The notes: generated by a model not told the origin, from the sequence alone. A DNA stretch of 64,000 bases from Cypionkella sp. (GCF_030652235.1 NZ_JAUSBA010000063.1:1-64000); one strand, 5' to 3'; positions 35,885-45,855 are shown, counted from the first letter of the stretch. Numbers and translations: made by a program.

Positions 35885-37872
35885 GCCATCACCCCCGGCA
35901 GCGCCTGGACCGCTGCAATGATGTCGGCGACCTGCGGCAGGGCGGCGGTTTCCAGATGCTTGGGGTATGGCACCGGCACTTCGACGGCGCAAACGCGCGC
36001 AACCGGCGCATCAAGGTGCCAGAAACACGCCTCTTGCACGCGCGCCGCGATTTCGGCGGACAGCGAGCCGGTGCGCCAACCCTCATCCACGATCACCGCG
36101 CGTCGGGTGCGGTCGACCGAGGCCATGATGGTTGCGTCGTCCAGCGGACGCAGGCTGCGCAGGTCGATCACCTCGGCCTCGATCCCCTCTTTCGCCAGCG
36201 CCTCGGCAGCCTCAAGCGCTTTCCACAGGGCATTCGACCACGAAATCAGCGTCACCTCGCGCCCCGGTCGCCGGATCACCGCATGGTCGATGTCCACCGC
36301 GCCCGCGTTGGCGGCGATCTTGCCGGTCATGTTGTACAGCATGACATGTTCCAGAATGATCACCGGGTCGGGGTCTTCCAGCGCGGTCGCCAGCATGCCC
36401 CGCGCATCCTCAAGCGTGGCAGGGGCCACGACCCGCAGGCCGGGGATATGGGCAAAGAACGCCTCGAGCGAATGGGAATGCTGGGCTGCCAGTTGCCGCC
36501 CGGCGCCGGTGGCCATGCGGATCACAAGGGGCACGCCGAACTGCCCGGCGGACATGTGGCAGATGGTGGCGGCGGTGTTCAGGATCTGGTCCAGCGCCAG
36601 CAGCGAGAAGTTCACCGTCATGATCTCGACGATAGGGCGCATGCCGACCAACGCCGCCCCGATCCCCGCCCCGGTGAAGGCGGATTCGGACAGCGGCGTG
36701 TCGCGGATGCGGTCAGGGCCGAATTCCTTGAGCAGACCCATCGAGACCGCATAACAGCCGCCATAGGCGCCGATATCCTCGCCCATCATGAAGACGCGGT
36801 CGTCCTTCAGCATCGCCTCGGTGATCGCCGCCCGACAGCAGTCGCGGTAGGTGCTGTCGGTCAGGGTATTGGGGGCCAATGTGACGGGCGGCGCGGGCCG
36901 ATTGGCAGCGACCAGATGGCGGGTCAGATCCTCCACCGGTTCCCAAGGGGCCTGTTCGCAGGCGGCGGCGGCGTTTCTCAGCTGCGCCTCGACCTCCAAC
37001 TCGATGGCGTCGACCTCATCCTGATGCAGCAGGTTGTTGTCCAGAAGCCAGCCTTGGAACCGGGTGATCGGGCTTTTCTTGCGCCATTCGGCAACTTCAG
37101 CCTTTTCGCGGTATTTCTCGGCGTCGAACATCGAATGGGGGCGAGTGCGGTAGGTGCGACATTCCAGAAATTGCGGCCCGCCACCGGTGCGGATCGCCTC
37201 GACCAGCCGCCGGGCCGCTGCCTCGACCGCCACCACGTCGTTGCCGTCCACGCTTTCGGCGGGCATGCCATAGCTGGCGGCGCGCGTTGCAAAGTCGGTG
37301 TTGGCCTGAACCCGCGCCACCGCCGTGCCCATGGCGTAAAGGTTGTTTTCCAGCACGAAAAGAACCGGCAGCTTCCACAGCGCGGTCAGATTCATCGCCT
37401 CGTGAAACTCACCCTCGGCCAGCGCGCCATCGCCGAAGAAACAGGCCGTGACCCGGTCCTGGCCCTGCATCACGTCACCCAGACCCAGGCCCGCCGCCAG
37501 CGGCAGGCCGCCGCCGACGATGGCATTGCCGCCGTAAAGATTCGTCTCTGCATCGAAAAGATGCATCGACCCGCCGCGCCCGCCTGCGCAGCCGGTGGCC
37601 TTGCCATACATCTCGGCCAGTGCGGATTCCATGCTTAGCCCACGCGCCAACGCATGGCCGTGTTCGCGGTAGGTCGAGACAACGCGATCGCGCTGCTCCA
37701 GCGCCGCTGCGATGCCGACCGCGACCGCCTCTTCGCCATCGTAAAGATGCAGAAAGCCGCGGATCTTTTCCTGCGTGTAAAGCTCATAGCACTTTTCTTC
37801 AAAGCGCCGGATGCGGATCATTCCGCGCAAGAGACCACTGACATGGGCGTGGTCCAGCCTGACCTTGGTCAT
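35881..37872 (-). CDS. Fused E1 alpha-beta subunit of pyruvate/acetoin-type dehydrogenase
   Basis: A 663-aa protein. Residues about 1-330 are the E1 alpha part, with the thiamine-diphosphate motif [20 protein letters not shown]...ENN (about 170-200). From about 345 an E1 beta part begins ([31 protein letters not shown]), with [15 protein letters not shown] and a C-terminal transketolase domain. In most bacteria alpha and beta are separate genes. It decarboxylates a 2-oxoacid (pyruvate or acetoin are the best guesses) and passes the acyl unit to the E2. ATGA overlaps with both neighbours. Confidence 0.92.
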   Translation of the reverse strand: MTKVRLDHAHVSGLLRGMIRIRRFEEKCYELYTQEKIRGFLHLYDGEEAVAVGIAAALEQRDRVVSTYREHGHALARGLSMESALAEMYGKATGCAGGRGGSMHLFDAETNLYGGNAIVGGGLPLAAGLGLGDVMQGQDRVTACFFGDGALAEGEFHEAMNLTALWKLPVLFVLENNLYAMGTAVARVQANTDFATRAASYGMPAESVDGNDVVAVEAAARRLVEAIRTGGGPQFLECRTYRTRPHSMFDAEKYREKAEVAEWRKKSPITRFQGWLLDNNLLHQDEVDAIELEVEAQLRNAAAACEQAPWEPVEDLTRHLVAANRPAPPVTLAPNTLTDSTYRDCCRAAITEAMLKDDRVFMMGEDIGAYGGCYAVSMGLLKEFGPDRIRDTPLSESAFTGAGIGAALVGMRPIVEIMTVNFSLLALDQILNTAATICHMSAGQFGVPLVIRMATGAGRQLAAQHSHSLEAFFAHIPGLRVVAPATLEDARGMLATALEDPDPVIILEHVMLYNMTGKIAANAGAVDIDHAVIRRPGREVTLISWSNALWKALEAAEALAKEGIEAEVIDLRSLRPLDDATIMASVDRTRRAVIVDEGWRTGSLSAEIAARVQEACFWHLDAPVARVCAVEVPVPYPKHLETAALPQVADIIAAVQALPGVMA

Positions 37873-39590
37873 TTCGCATCCCCTTCCAGCGTCGAGAGAT
37901 CGCCCTCTGGCAAACCGAGTTCGCGGGCGCGCAAAAGCCGCCGCATGATCTTGCCCGACCGCGTCCGGGGCAGGCTGTCGCGGAACACGATTTCGCGCGG
38001 GGCGACGGCGGGGCCAAGGCGTTTGCGGGCATGGCCCCGCAATTCGCGCTCCAGAGCCTCACCTGCCTCATACCCGGCCTTCAGGGTGACGAAGGCCTTG
38101 ACCACCTCGCCCGCAGTTTTGTCCGGGATGCCGATCACCGCGGCCTCGGCCACTGCGGGGTGTTCGATCAATGCGCTTTCCACCTCGAACGGGCCAATCA
38201 GGTGGCCCGAGGATTTGATCAGGTCATCCGCCCGCCCGACGAACCAGTAATACCCGTCACTGTCGCGCATCGCGAGGTCGCCGGTCAGATACCAGCCGCC
38301 GACAAAGCATTTGGCATAGCGTTCTGGCTGGCCCAGATAGGCCCGCATCATCGACGGCCAGCCGGGCCGCAGCGCCAGCTCGCCAATCGTTCCGTCGGGT
38401 TGTTCGGTTGCCGTGTCGCCGTCACGTGACACGATCCCCGCCTTGATCCCGGGCAAGGGCTTGCCCATCGCGCCGGGCTTGATTTCCATGTCCGCCGTAT
38501 TGGCAATCATGATGCCGCCGGTTTCGGACTGCCACCAATTGTCGTGGAACGGCAGGCCGAAGACCTGTTGACCCCAGATCACGCATTCCGCGTTCAGGGG
38601 TTCCCCCACTGAGGCCAGGAACCGCAACGCGCTGAAATCATGGCCCTTGGCCGCCGCATCCCCCGCGCGCATCATCATGCGGATCGCGGTTGGGGCGGTG
38701 TACCAGACCTGCACCCTTTCCCGCTCAAGGATGCCATACCAGCGGTCAAGGTCGAACTCGGCCTCGTCGACCACCATCGTCACGCGGTTGCACAGGGGCG
38801 AGATGATGCCATAGCTCATCCCCGTCACCCAACCGGGATCGGCGGTGCACCAGTAGATGTCGCCAGGGTGCAGATCCAGCGCCAGCCGCCCGGTTTCGGC
38901 ATGGGCAACCACGGCTTCCTGCACATGCACCACGCCCTTCGGCAGCCCGGTGGTGCCCGAGGTGAAGTGCAAAAGTGCCATGTCCTCGGACAAGGTCGGG
39001 TGGGTGTCAAAGGTGGCGGGGGCGGCGGCCATCGCCGGGCCCAGCGCCACGCAGCCTTCCGGTGCAGCGTCGCCGATGATCAGCACCAGCTTCAGCGACG
39101 GCATCCCCGCCCGCCAATCGGCGACCTTGTGGCGATACTGCGCCTCGGTGGTGACCAGCACGCTTGCCCCGCCGATCTCCATGCGCGCCCGCACCGGTTC
39201 CGGCCCGAAAGCGGCGAAAAGCGGGCTGACCACCACGCCTGCCTTCAGGGCGCCCAGCGTGGCGGCGTAAAGCTCGGGCACCCGACCCGAGAGCAGGAAC
39301 ATCCGTTCCCCCGGCCCGATGCCGTGGGCGCCCAGCACCTGCGCAAAGCGGGCGGCATCGGCGGCCAGATCGGCGTAGGTCATGACCCGCCGCGCGCCTT
39401 CGCGCCCCAGCCAGATCAGCGCAGCTTGCGCGCCATGGCCCGCTGCGACGTGCCGGTCCACTGCCTCATGCGCGATGTTCAACCCGCCACCCGGCAGGCC
39501 CTGCAGCCGCGAACGGGCGGCATCCCAGCCGGTCGGAATTTGGCTGACGCCCGTTTGCTGAACTGCTTTCCTGATAACTGCGTAGGTCAT
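37869..39590 (-). CDS. acsA: AMP-forming acetyl-CoA synthetase
   Basis: A 573-aa protein from ATG 39588-39590 with GAGAGGGAAG before it. It has the adenylate-forming P-loop [15 protein letters not shown] (about 205), the A5-type motif WWQSETGG, the hinge [10 protein letters not shown], and the catalytic C-terminal lysine in [13 protein letters not shown]. Length matches the shorter AcsA subtype rather than the 650-aa Acs. It activates acetate (or another short acid) to acyl-CoA. First gene of a five-gene operon acsA-E1-E2-ACP-ftsH. An FNR-type box lies about 180 bp upstream. Confidence 0.92.
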   Translation of the reverse strand: MTYAVIRKAVQQTGVSQIPTGWDAARSRLQGLPGGGLNIAHEAVDRHVAAGHGAQAALIWLGREGARRVMTYADLAADAARFAQVLGAHGIGPGERMFLLSGRVPELYAATLGALKAGVVVSPLFAAFGPEPVRARMEIGGASVLVTTEAQYRHKVADWRAGMPSLKLVLIIGDAAPEGCVALGPAMAAAPATFDTHPTLSEDMALLHFTSGTTGLPKGVVHVQEAVVAHAETGRLALDLHPGDIYWCTADPGWVTGMSYGIISPLCNRVTMVVDEAEFDLDRWYGILERERVQVWYTAPTAIRMMMRAGDAAAKGHDFSALRFLASVGEPLNAECVIWGQQVFGLPFHDNWWQSETGGIMIANTADMEIKPGAMGKPLPGIKAGIVSRDGDTATEQPDGTIGELALRPGWPSMMRAYLGQPERYAKCFVGGWYLTGDLAMRDSDGYYWFVGRADDLIKSSGHLIGPFEVESALIEHPAVAEAAVIGIPDKTAGEVVKAFVTLKAGYEAGEALERELRGHARKRLGPAVAPREIVFRDSLPRTRSGKIMRRLLRARELGLPEGDLSTLEGDAK

Positions 39591-39765
39591 CTTCCCTCTC
39601 GGTGCGCCAATGAAAGGTCGCTGCGACTGCCCCAAAGCGCCCAGATCAACCAGGGCACCCCGAGTCGGCACTTCAGGCACAGTCTTGGGCGCGGGACTGC
39701 GTCTGTCGTTGACACAGGTCATCAAGGGCTGAGAAGGATTGCATGGCGACGCTTCGTTCAGACGC

Positions 39766-39779
39766 TTGATGGCCGTCAA
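39766..39779. promoter_or_regulatory. FNR/FixK-type box TTGAT-GGCC-GTCAA
   Basis: Lies between acsA (minus, ATG 39590) and the small lipoprotein gene (plus, ATG 39851), and could control either or both. A TTGAC...ATCAA pair at 39709-39725 nearby has 7-nt spacing and is not counted. Confidence 0.65.
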
Positions 39780-39850
39780 TGAAATGCGCGCGGTTCTGAG
39801 CGAGCCTGACTGCGCGCATGGCAGTTGGTCACGGAATGGAAACCAGGATC

Positions 39851-40006
39851 ATGAAACGATTTCTGCAGCTTACGCTCGTCATGATGACGCTTTGGGTCGC
39901 GGGTTGTGCCGAGAGCACATATCCGGTCAGCGGCGAGACCTGCGGTCCAGATGATCCGGTCCAGACGCTTGACGCCAATGATTGCACGGTCCTGCCAGGG
40001 GTCTGA
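39851..40006 (+). CDS. Small lipoprotein, 51 aa
   Basis: MKRFLQLTLVMMTLWVAGCAES is a type II signal peptide with lipobox V-A-G-C, so the mature peptide of about 32 residues would be anchored through Cys19. The mature part contains a second cysteine pair (ETCGPDD..., NDCTVL). ATG preceded by CCAGGAT. No family recognised. It sits about 72 bp downstream of the FNR-type box. Confidence 0.65.
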   Translation: MKRFLQLTLVMMTLWVAGCAESTYPVSGETCGPDDPVQTLDANDCTVLPGV

Positions 40007-40311
40007 AGCCTTTGGGTTGGGGGCACGGCCTCAAACAGCTGGTCGATCGGTAAATCGGGGTTTGCAAGGCCCGCGGGTCTGGATTTGGCAATCGACATGA
40101 ACACCATCCGGCCTTTCAGGGGGCGAGGATCGGCAGCCACGCTTTCACGCGGTCTGTACGCGCACGAGATGGCTTGACTGAAATGGAACGTCAGCAACAT
40201 CCCTCGCCAAGTGCTGCACCCTAACTGATCCAGCCCGATCAGATCGGCAAAGGCGTGCTGCCGAAGGGACCACGGGCAGAGCCAGGATGTTGCATCTATG
40301 GCGTCATGCTC
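40007..40311. other. Gene-poor stretch
   Basis: No frame here has a convincing start, ribosome site or product. A long minus-strand frame crosses it but also runs antisense through the lipoprotein gene and looks random. The next structured element is the FNR-type box at 40312. Confidence 0.4.
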
Positions 40312-40325
40312 TTGACCGCGATCAA
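40312..40325. promoter_or_regulatory. FNR/FixK-type box TTGAC-CGCG-ATCAA
   Basis: Stands about 71 bp (centre) before the ATG of the host-attachment-family gene at 40390, a good distance for class II-like activation. Confidence 0.7.
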
Positions 40326-40389
40326 TGCACCCACCGAGGGGGCCATGCCAACCTATACGGGACATCTGGGGTCGGAGCAGAGAAACATC

Positions 40390-40860
40390 ATGGAAAAGGA
40401 CGTTTCCAAGACATGGGCTTTGGTGATCAATGGCGCACGTTGTCGGATCTTGCGCGGCCTTTCTACCCGCGATCATGACACACCTGCAGAACTGGTCTTG
40501 CGATCCGAAGCCCGCAACCTGCGCGAAATCATGTCAGACAAGCCCGGGCGCTCATTCCAATCGATGGGCGGCGGTCGCAGGTCTGCCATCGAATATGCCA
40601 GCGATCCGGTTGCCGAAGACCAGAAGGAGTTCATCCGACAGGTCATCTCATTGCTGGAAAGCCACCGCCGCGCTGGCGACTTCGACAGGCTGGCGATCTT
40701 TGCCGAGCATGACATGCTGGGGCACCTGCGCCAGATGATGCCGCAGACGCTGGCGGGCCTGGTGATCCGCGAGGTGCCGAAGAACCTGCTGCACCATTCG
40801 GCGCAAGAGTTGGCAGAGGCGATTTCACGAGAGTTGGAGAATGGGTCCGACATTTCCTGA
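40390..40860 (+). CDS. Host attachment protein family (AtsE/baeRF-like)
   Basis: A 156-aa protein from ATG 40390, chosen because the conserved opening TWALVINGARCRILRGL follows at once and upstream codons overlap the FNR-type box. Conserved features: FQSMGGGRRSAIEYASDP, then FAEHDMLGHLRQMMPQTL and the C-terminal KNLLHHSAQELAEAI. The fold is that of the archaeal eRF1-like/host attachment family (RNase H-like); despite the name, the function is unknown and such genes recur in low-oxygen loci. Overlaps the next gene by 20 bp. Confidence 0.85.
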   Translation: MEKDVSKTWALVINGARCRILRGLSTRDHDTPAELVLRSEARNLREIMSDKPGRSFQSMGGGRRSAIEYASDPVAEDQKEFIRQVISLLESHRRAGDFDRLAIFAEHDMLGHLRQMMPQTLAGLVIREVPKNLLHHSAQELAEAISRELENGSDIS

Positions 40861-41515
40861 TCGACGGGCAGCGGGACGTGAACTGGCGCGCGCGCTTGGG
40901 CATCTTGCCGGGCCCGATACGATCATTCTGGGCCTGCCGCGCGGCGGCTTGCCGGTGGCGGATGAGGTGGCGCGGGACCTGAAGGCCCCGCTGGACATTG
41001 TCCTTGTGCGCAAGATCGGGATGCCGGGGAACCCAGAACTGGCCTTGGGTGCCATCGCAGGCCCAGAAGGGCAGACAAGGGTCCTGAATGCCGAACTGGT
41101 AAGCCTTTACGGCATTGATGCCGCAACGATCGAGGCGCAGGCGGCACCGGAACGGGCGGAACTGGCGCGCCGCCGCGAACTTTGGGGGACGCGTCTGCAG
41201 CCGGGGGCGTTACGCGGCAAGGTGGTGATCGTTGTTGATGACGGCATCGCCACCGGAGCCACGATGCGGGCGGCCATTGCGGCGGTCCGGGCCGATCACC
41301 CGCTGCGCGTCGTTGTCGCGGCACCAGTTGCTGCGCCCGACACGCTGGACCAGATGGCGCAGCTTGCCGACGAGGTGGTCTGCCTGTCGGCGCCCGTCGC
41401 ATTCACCGCAGTTGGCAAGCACTACACCCACTTTCCGCAGCTTTGCGATGAGGACGTGCGCGCCATCCTTGCCGCGGCAGGATCAGGGTCCGCCGTGACC
41501 GGGCGCGCACCCTGA
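40841..41515 (+). CDS. Phosphoribosyltransferase-family protein
   Basis: A 224-aa type I PRTase with the 13-residue PRPP loop in VVIVVDDGIATGATM (about 127-141). N-terminal ILGLPRGGLPVADEVA and IVLVRKIGMPGNPELALGAI are typical of the stand-alone PRTases often found beside Hsp20 and host-attachment genes. The substrate base is unknown. Its 3' end overlaps the convergent kinase-like gene by 33 bp. Confidence 0.88.
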   Translation: MGPTFPDRRAAGRELARALGHLAGPDTIILGLPRGGLPVADEVARDLKAPLDIVLVRKIGMPGNPELALGAIAGPEGQTRVLNAELVSLYGIDAATIEAQAAPERAELARRRELWGTRLQPGALRGKVVIVVDDGIATGATMRAAIAAVRADHPLRVVVAAPVAAPDTLDQMAQLADEVVCLSAPVAFTAVGKHYTHFPQLCDEDVRAILAAAGSGSAVTGRAP

Positions 41516-42514
41516 CAGGCGGCTGGCTTCGGTCAGGTAGATCCGTGCTTTTGCAGGCCATTTGTCAGGGGTGCGCGGGTCGGGATCGCGCAGATGATCC
41601 AGCGCCAGCCGTGCCCGCGTGACCAGCCGGAACATGGCAAAGGTGGTCTGAAGATCCTGCGAGGGGGGCGCAAAGCCTGCTTCCACCAGCCCGCGCATCA
41701 GGCAAAGGCCAAGATCAGGCCGGCCCAGAAGCGTGCATTCAGCGGCAAGGTAGCCCACTTCGTCGAAGATATCGATCACCCGCAACTCCAGCGCGGTTTC
41801 CACCCGGTCGAAGATCACCGGCGGCGCGGTCAGGCACGCATGTTCGGGCCGCAGATCCCCGTGCCCTTCGACTACCAGCCCGGCTTTTTCGCGCGCCACG
41901 ATTTCGGCGCCCAGTCGCGCGATCCGATTCTGCAAATCCGTGGTGACCAGAGCCAGCGGGATATCCGGCAAGAACCCAGCCATCCGGTGCAGGTTTTCCG
42001 AGTTGATCGCCTGCTCTCGTTGCAGGTGGGCAAGGTAGAGGCCCGCTGGCACGGGCGCCGTCTGTTGCTGGCGATAGAACTGCGCCAGATGTGCAACCAC
42101 GGCTGCAAGCTCGGCTTCCGACGGTGATTGCTGCCGGGCCGTGATCAGCGCATCAAGCATGCGGTCTGCGGGCAACCGTCGCATCTGGACAAGCCAGTCG
42201 ACCACCGGACCATCGCCCCAGAGGGCAAGGCCCGCCTGTGCCTGCACCAGGCACAAAGTGCCCAGATAGACATCCCCCGCCAGCGCCCGGTTCAGCCGCA
42301 CCTCTTCAGCGCAGGCGGTGGCGCGGGCGGCCAGAGTGCGGTGGTCAAAATATCCGAATCTGACGGGCTTCTTCAGCTTGAAAGCAAAGTCAGCGGTCAG
42401 GAACACAAAGGCCATATGCGTCTCGATGACCTGAACGACACCCGGCATTTGGGTCAGGAACGCCACCTTGTCGCCCAGCGTAACCCCCTTGGCGCAGCTT
42501 GCCGGGGCGGTCAT
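41483..42514 (-). CDS. Aminoglycoside phosphotransferase-like (APH) kinase protein
   Basis: A 343-aa protein from ATG 42512-42514, overlapping the DUF2267 stop by one base (TGATG). Features: ETHMAFVFLTADFAFKLKKPVRFGYFD (N-lobe with an invariant-Lys-like FKLKKP), the catalytic-loop-like VVEGHGDLRPEHACL (HGDLRPEH in place of HGDLHxxN) and VIFDRVETALELRVIDIFDEVGYLA (the DFD/DFE-like metal site is FD). It is homologous along its length to the first 330 residues of the 518-aa protein at 48991-50547 but lacks that protein's C-terminal P-loop kinase domain. Substrate unknown. Confidence 0.8.
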   Translation of the reverse strand: MTAPASCAKGVTLGDKVAFLTQMPGVVQVIETHMAFVFLTADFAFKLKKPVRFGYFDHRTLAARATACAEEVRLNRALAGDVYLGTLCLVQAQAGLALWGDGPVVDWLVQMRRLPADRMLDALITARQQSPSEAELAAVVAHLAQFYRQQQTAPVPAGLYLAHLQREQAINSENLHRMAGFLPDIPLALVTTDLQNRIARLGAEIVAREKAGLVVEGHGDLRPEHACLTAPPVIFDRVETALELRVIDIFDEVGYLAAECTLLGRPDLGLCLMRGLVEAGFAPPSQDLQTTFAMFRLVTRARLALDHLRDPDPRTPDKWPAKARIYLTEASRLSGCAPGHGGP

Positions 42515-42939
42515 CACATCCACAGATCGCGCAAGGGTTTTCGCATGGCCCACGCGACCTGACGATACTCTCCCCGGCTGATCTGCCGACGCAAAACCGA
42601 AAAAACGGAAGCGACCGCCACAGCGGGTTCGGCCAGAGGGTCGCCTGAAAAGGCCTTGCTTACCCGATCAAGGAAATCGTCCACTGTCCGCAGTTTGGCG
42701 GGCGTCTTTGCCGGAATCCAGCCGTCGAAGAAGATGCCACGGATCAAGAGCGGCAACTGGGCGGCAAGATCGGCTGCCTCGTCCACGGTCAGGAAATCGC
42801 GGACCGCATGAAGCGTCTCGCGCAGCAGAAGGTAGGCCCGGCTGCGGTCTGGCCACCCCAGATCCTCTTGCAGCTGGTTCAGCCATTCAGCCACGACCTG
42901 CGGCGCATGGTCGATTGTGGTGATGCCGGTGGTTTTCAT
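42514..42939 (-). CDS. DUF2267 protein
   Basis: A 141-aa protein from ATG 42937-42939 with AAGGGGGC upstream. The sequence AEWLNQLQEDLGWPDRSRAYLLLRETLHAVRDFLTVDEAADLAAQLPLLIRGIFFDGW is the signature helical stretch of DUF2267. A conserved companion of Hsp20 and stress genes; biochemical role unknown. Translationally linked to the APH-like gene. An FNR-type box lies about 115 bp upstream. Confidence 0.9.
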   Translation of the reverse strand: MKTTGITTIDHAPQVVAEWLNQLQEDLGWPDRSRAYLLLRETLHAVRDFLTVDEAADLAAQLPLLIRGIFFDGWIPAKTPAKLRTVDDFLDRVSKAFSGDPLAEPAVAVASVFSVLRRQISRGEYRQVAWAMRKPLRDLWM

Positions 42940-43048
42940 CTGAAGCCCCCTTATGTGAATGGCGCTCTGACGGGCGGCACAAGGCTGCCCAACGACAAGC
43001 CAGTGCCCGACGCACCACGCAGTCTCTGCTTCAGCCAGCGGGCCAGCA

Positions 43049-43062
43049 TTGACGACCGTCAA
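43049..43062. promoter_or_regulatory. FNR/FixK-type box TTGAC-GACC-GTCAA
   Basis: Perfect dyad TTGAC-N4-GTCAA between the divergent DUF2267 (ATG 42939) and PRPP synthetase-like (ATG 43098) genes. Confidence 0.75.
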
Positions 43063-43097
43063 TGAACCACTTTGCGGGGCGTGCCAGACCAGCTGTC

Positions 43098-44078
43098 ATG
43101 CTGATTTTCGATCTTACCCCTCATCTTCCACTGGGCGGCGACATTGCGCAGGTCGCTGGCCACCCCCTGTGTGCGGTAGAGACGCGCGACTTCAAGGGCG
43201 GGCAGCACAAGCTGCGGCCTCTGGTCAGCGTCCGTGGCGGTGATGTTTTTGTCATCGCGGCCCTGCATGCGACGGGCGGGCTGTCGGTGAACGATCACCT
43301 TGTCAGGATGCTGTTCTTCATCGCCGCCTGCCGCGATCACGGCGCGGTGCGGGTGACCGCCGTGGTGCCATGCCTGCCCTATGCCCGCAAGGACCGGGTC
43401 ACCAAGGCGCGTGATCCGGTCAGTTCGCGCTATGTGGCGCAACTGTTCGAAGCCGTCGGCACGGACACGCTGATCACGGTCGATGTGCACAACCTTGCGG
43501 CCTTTCAGAACGGATTTCGCTGCCGGACCATCAATCTTGACACAGTTCGGCTGTTCTCGGCTGCGGTGATGGATCGCGCGGGCGATGCCCCCGTCACCAT
43601 CCTGTCGCCCGATCTTGGCGGCGCAAAACGGGCCGAGCGGCTGCGGCAATCCGTGGAACTGGTTTGCAACAGGCCTGCGGGCTTTGCCGTGGTCGAAAAG
43701 CACCGGTCCGGGGGCGTTACAAGTGGAGAGCTTTTTGCCGGAGAGGTGGCCGATCACGATGTCTGGATCGTGGATGACATGATCGAAAGTGGCGAGACGA
43801 TGCTGCGCGCGGCCGAGGCTTGCCGCCTGCGGGGGGCACGCTCGGTGCGGTTGATGGCGACGCATGCCTTGTTGGACGGGGCGGCCATGACGCGGCTGCT
43901 TGGCGCTGCAATCACCTCGCTGACCGTCACGGACACGACAGGGCCGATCACGCCCCCTGCCCCGGGCCCACGGCTTTGCCAGATCAGCGTGGCGCCCATG
44001 ATCGGGCAATGCCTGGCCCGGATGCACAACGGGCAGGCGATCAGCCCGGTTCTTGATCCCACCGGGCTAAGCCGTTGA
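43098..44078 (+). CDS. Ribose-phosphate diphosphokinase (PRPP synthetase) family
   Basis: A 326-aa protein; ATG 43098 preferred because the earlier frame start (43062) lies in the FNR-type box. Two tandem PRTase-like folds. VVPCLPYARKDRVTKARDPVSSRYVAQLFEAVGTD is the catalytic flexible loop region, TVDVHN the metal-binding segment and VWIVDDMIESGETM the PRPP loop. Divergent from housekeeping Prs (for example ARDPVSSRYVA where Prs has ARVPITAK...), as for the accessory copies found in anaerobic stress loci, which may use other sugars. Confidence 0.85.
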   Translation: MLIFDLTPHLPLGGDIAQVAGHPLCAVETRDFKGGQHKLRPLVSVRGGDVFVIAALHATGGLSVNDHLVRMLFFIAACRDHGAVRVTAVVPCLPYARKDRVTKARDPVSSRYVAQLFEAVGTDTLITVDVHNLAAFQNGFRCRTINLDTVRLFSAAVMDRAGDAPVTILSPDLGGAKRAERLRQSVELVCNRPAGFAVVEKHRSGGVTSGELFAGEVADHDVWIVDDMIESGETMLRAAEACRLRGARSVRLMATHALLDGAAMTRLLGAAITSLTVTDTTGPITPPAPGPRLCQISVAPMIGQCLARMHNGQAISPVLDPTGLSR

Positions 44079-44189
44079 ACGACGTCGGACGACAGCAAAC
44101 CAGTTGTCTTGGATCGTAGCGCTGCCAACGTGTACCATTCATGGACACGCACTTGACCCTGCTCGCAACACCAAAGGAAGGGAAACGAA

Positions 44190-44546
44190 ATGCCCGCAAA
44201 GAAGGAAAAGACCGACGCGCCGACCGGAACCCCGCAGTCAGGCATGGCTGGGATCGGCCTTCCCATGGCGGCCGGTTCGGCTGCTGTTCAGGCCTGGGTG
44301 GACATGGGAACCGAAGCGGTTCGGTTTGTCTGGGACCGCATGCAACAGGATATCGAGACGCAGCAAGCGATGCTGGCCTGCACCAGTCTGGAGGAAATGC
44401 GGAAGATCCAGGCCGCGTTCTTTACGGCCGCGCAGAAGCAATACGCCGATGAGGCGGCAAAGATGCTTGATCTGATGACCAAGGCGACTGCGGCGGGGCT
44501 TACGGCCAAGCCAAAGGGGCGGCGCTACGATGATATCCCTTTGTAG
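44190..44546 (+). CDS. Phasin-family protein
   Basis: A 118-aa protein, ATG 44190 with AAGGAAGGGAAA upstream. The amphipathic helix VDMGTEAVRFVWDRMQQDIETQQAMLACTSLEEMRKIQAAFFTAAQKQYADEAAKMLDLM is typical of phasins, which coat polyhydroxyalkanoate granules. The basic N terminus (PAKKEK) may bind DNA or granule surface. Separate from the upstream PRPP gene by 111 bp; no FNR-type box is seen immediately before it. Confidence 0.85.
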   Translation: MPAKKEKTDAPTGTPQSGMAGIGLPMAAGSAAVQAWVDMGTEAVRFVWDRMQQDIETQQAMLACTSLEEMRKIQAAFFTAAQKQYADEAAKMLDLMTKATAAGLTAKPKGRRYDDIPL

Positions 44547-44564
44547 GGACAAGGGCCGGAGCGT

Positions 44565-45797
44565 TCATTCTGCCGCCTTGGCCAGACTTTGCACCAAAGG
44601 AGTGTACAGATAATCGCGCGTGATCGGGACGGCATCGGGCCTGCGGCAAAGCTGGAACTGGAACACGTCCTGCGGGCCATGCCGGAACGTCTGTTCTGAT
44701 GCCGCCAGATAATAACGCCACATCCGGACAAAGCGCTGATCCTTCAAGGCAGCGGCAGTGTCCGCCTTGGCAGTGAACCGGTCGAACCAGCACCGCAGCG
44801 TCTGGGCGTAGTGCAGACGCAGACACTCGATATCGCCAATCCTCAGACCAGCGTCCTGGATCGCTTCGGCCACTTCGGACAGTGACGGCACATAGCCGCC
44901 CGGAAAGATGTACTTGGCGATCCACGGGTTTGTTGCGTTCGGCGGTGCCGTGCGCCCGATGGTGTGGATCAGCGCCACGCCATCTTCACGCAGGCAGTCG
45001 CGAACGATGGTGAAGTAGGCGGCGAAGTTCGGGGCTCCGACGTGTTCGAACATGCCGACCGACACGATCCGGTCAAACTGCCCGGTCATGGCCCGATAGT
45101 CGATCAACTCAAAAGAAACCCGATCCGTCAGACCTTCGGCTTTGGCACGGTCGCGCGCGATGGCGAGCTGCTCTTGCGACAGGGTGATGCCGGTTACCTG
45201 CGCGCCGTAGTCACGGGCCAGCGTCAGTGCAAGCCCGCCCCAGCCACAGCCGATATCCAGCACCCGCATCCCCGGCGAGATCAGCAGCTTGCGGGCGATA
45301 TGCGCCTTCTTGGCAGCCTGCGCCGCCTCCAGAGACATGCTGGGGTCGGCGAAATAGGCGCAGGAATACTGGCGGTCTGCATCTAGAAACAGATCATAGA
45401 TCGCCGGTGTCAGGTCATAGTGATGCATGACATTGCGGCGGGCGTCGGTTTCGGGATTGGACTGATCCAGCCGCCTGCGGATGCGGCGCAGCCCGGCAAG
45501 GACGCGCGCTGCGGCGGGCAGGTCACCCCCATTCCCGTAGTTGCGGACGACTATCGCAAGCAAACCTTGCAGATCATCCCCGTCAATGGAAAGCGAGCCG
45601 TCCATGTAGCTTTCCCCCAACGCAAGTTCAGGGTCTAGCATCAGTCGGCGCACTGCGGCGGCATCCTTGATATGAAGCGTGACCTTTGACCCCTCGCCGT
45701 TGCCAAATGCCATCTCGGGGCCAGATCCAATGATCACCGCAAGGTTCCCGCGTCGGATCAGACGGCGCAGAAAACGTGCAAAGGGCGCTGTCGGCAT
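44565..45797 (-). CDS. cfa: Cyclopropane-fatty-acyl-phospholipid synthase
   Basis: A 410-aa SAM-dependent methyltransferase. The N-terminal acyl-binding domain (LALGESYMDGSLSIDGDDLQ) is followed by the conserved HYDLTPAIYDLFLD, the SAM motif VLDIGCGWGGLAL (about 177-189), GITLSQEQ and SVGMFEHVG. It converts membrane cis-unsaturated acyl chains to cyclopropane forms on entry into stationary phase or stress. FNR-type box centred about 65 bp upstream of the ATG. Confidence 0.93.
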   Translation of the reverse strand: MPTAPFARFLRRLIRRGNLAVIIGSGPEMAFGNGEGSKVTLHIKDAAAVRRLMLDPELALGESYMDGSLSIDGDDLQGLLAIVVRNYGNGGDLPAAARVLAGLRRIRRRLDQSNPETDARRNVMHHYDLTPAIYDLFLDADRQYSCAYFADPSMSLEAAQAAKKAHIARKLLISPGMRVLDIGCGWGGLALTLARDYGAQVTGITLSQEQLAIARDRAKAEGLTDRVSFELIDYRAMTGQFDRIVSVGMFEHVGAPNFAAYFTIVRDCLREDGVALIHTIGRTAPPNATNPWIAKYIFPGGYVPSLSEVAEAIQDAGLRIGDIECLRLHYAQTLRCWFDRFTAKADTAAALKDQRFVRMWRYYLAASEQTFRHGPQDVFQFQLCRRPDAVPITRDYLYTPLVQSLAKAAE

Positions 45798-45855
45798 GAC
45801 TTCCTCCGGAACTTGGCGAACTGGCTCATGCTGACGCGGCTACCGGTCGTCGGCA

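Noticed and set aside
35956-37638. 560-codon plus-strand frame antisense to the E1 gene
   Set aside because: Shadow frame in GC-rich DNA; the minus-strand E1 has all family motifs.
39709-39725. Additional FNR-type box TTGAC...ATCAA before acsA
   Set aside because: The half sites are 7 nt apart rather than 4; the box at 39766 fits the consensus.
39829-40476. 215-codon minus-strand frame across the lipoprotein and the 40-kb gap
   Set aside because: Antisense to a well-supported lipoprotein gene and to the start of the host-attachment-family gene; no recognisable product.
43059-44027. 322-codon minus-strand frame opposite the PRPP synthetase-like gene
   Set aside because: Composition is that of a shadow frame and no ribosome site or motif is present.
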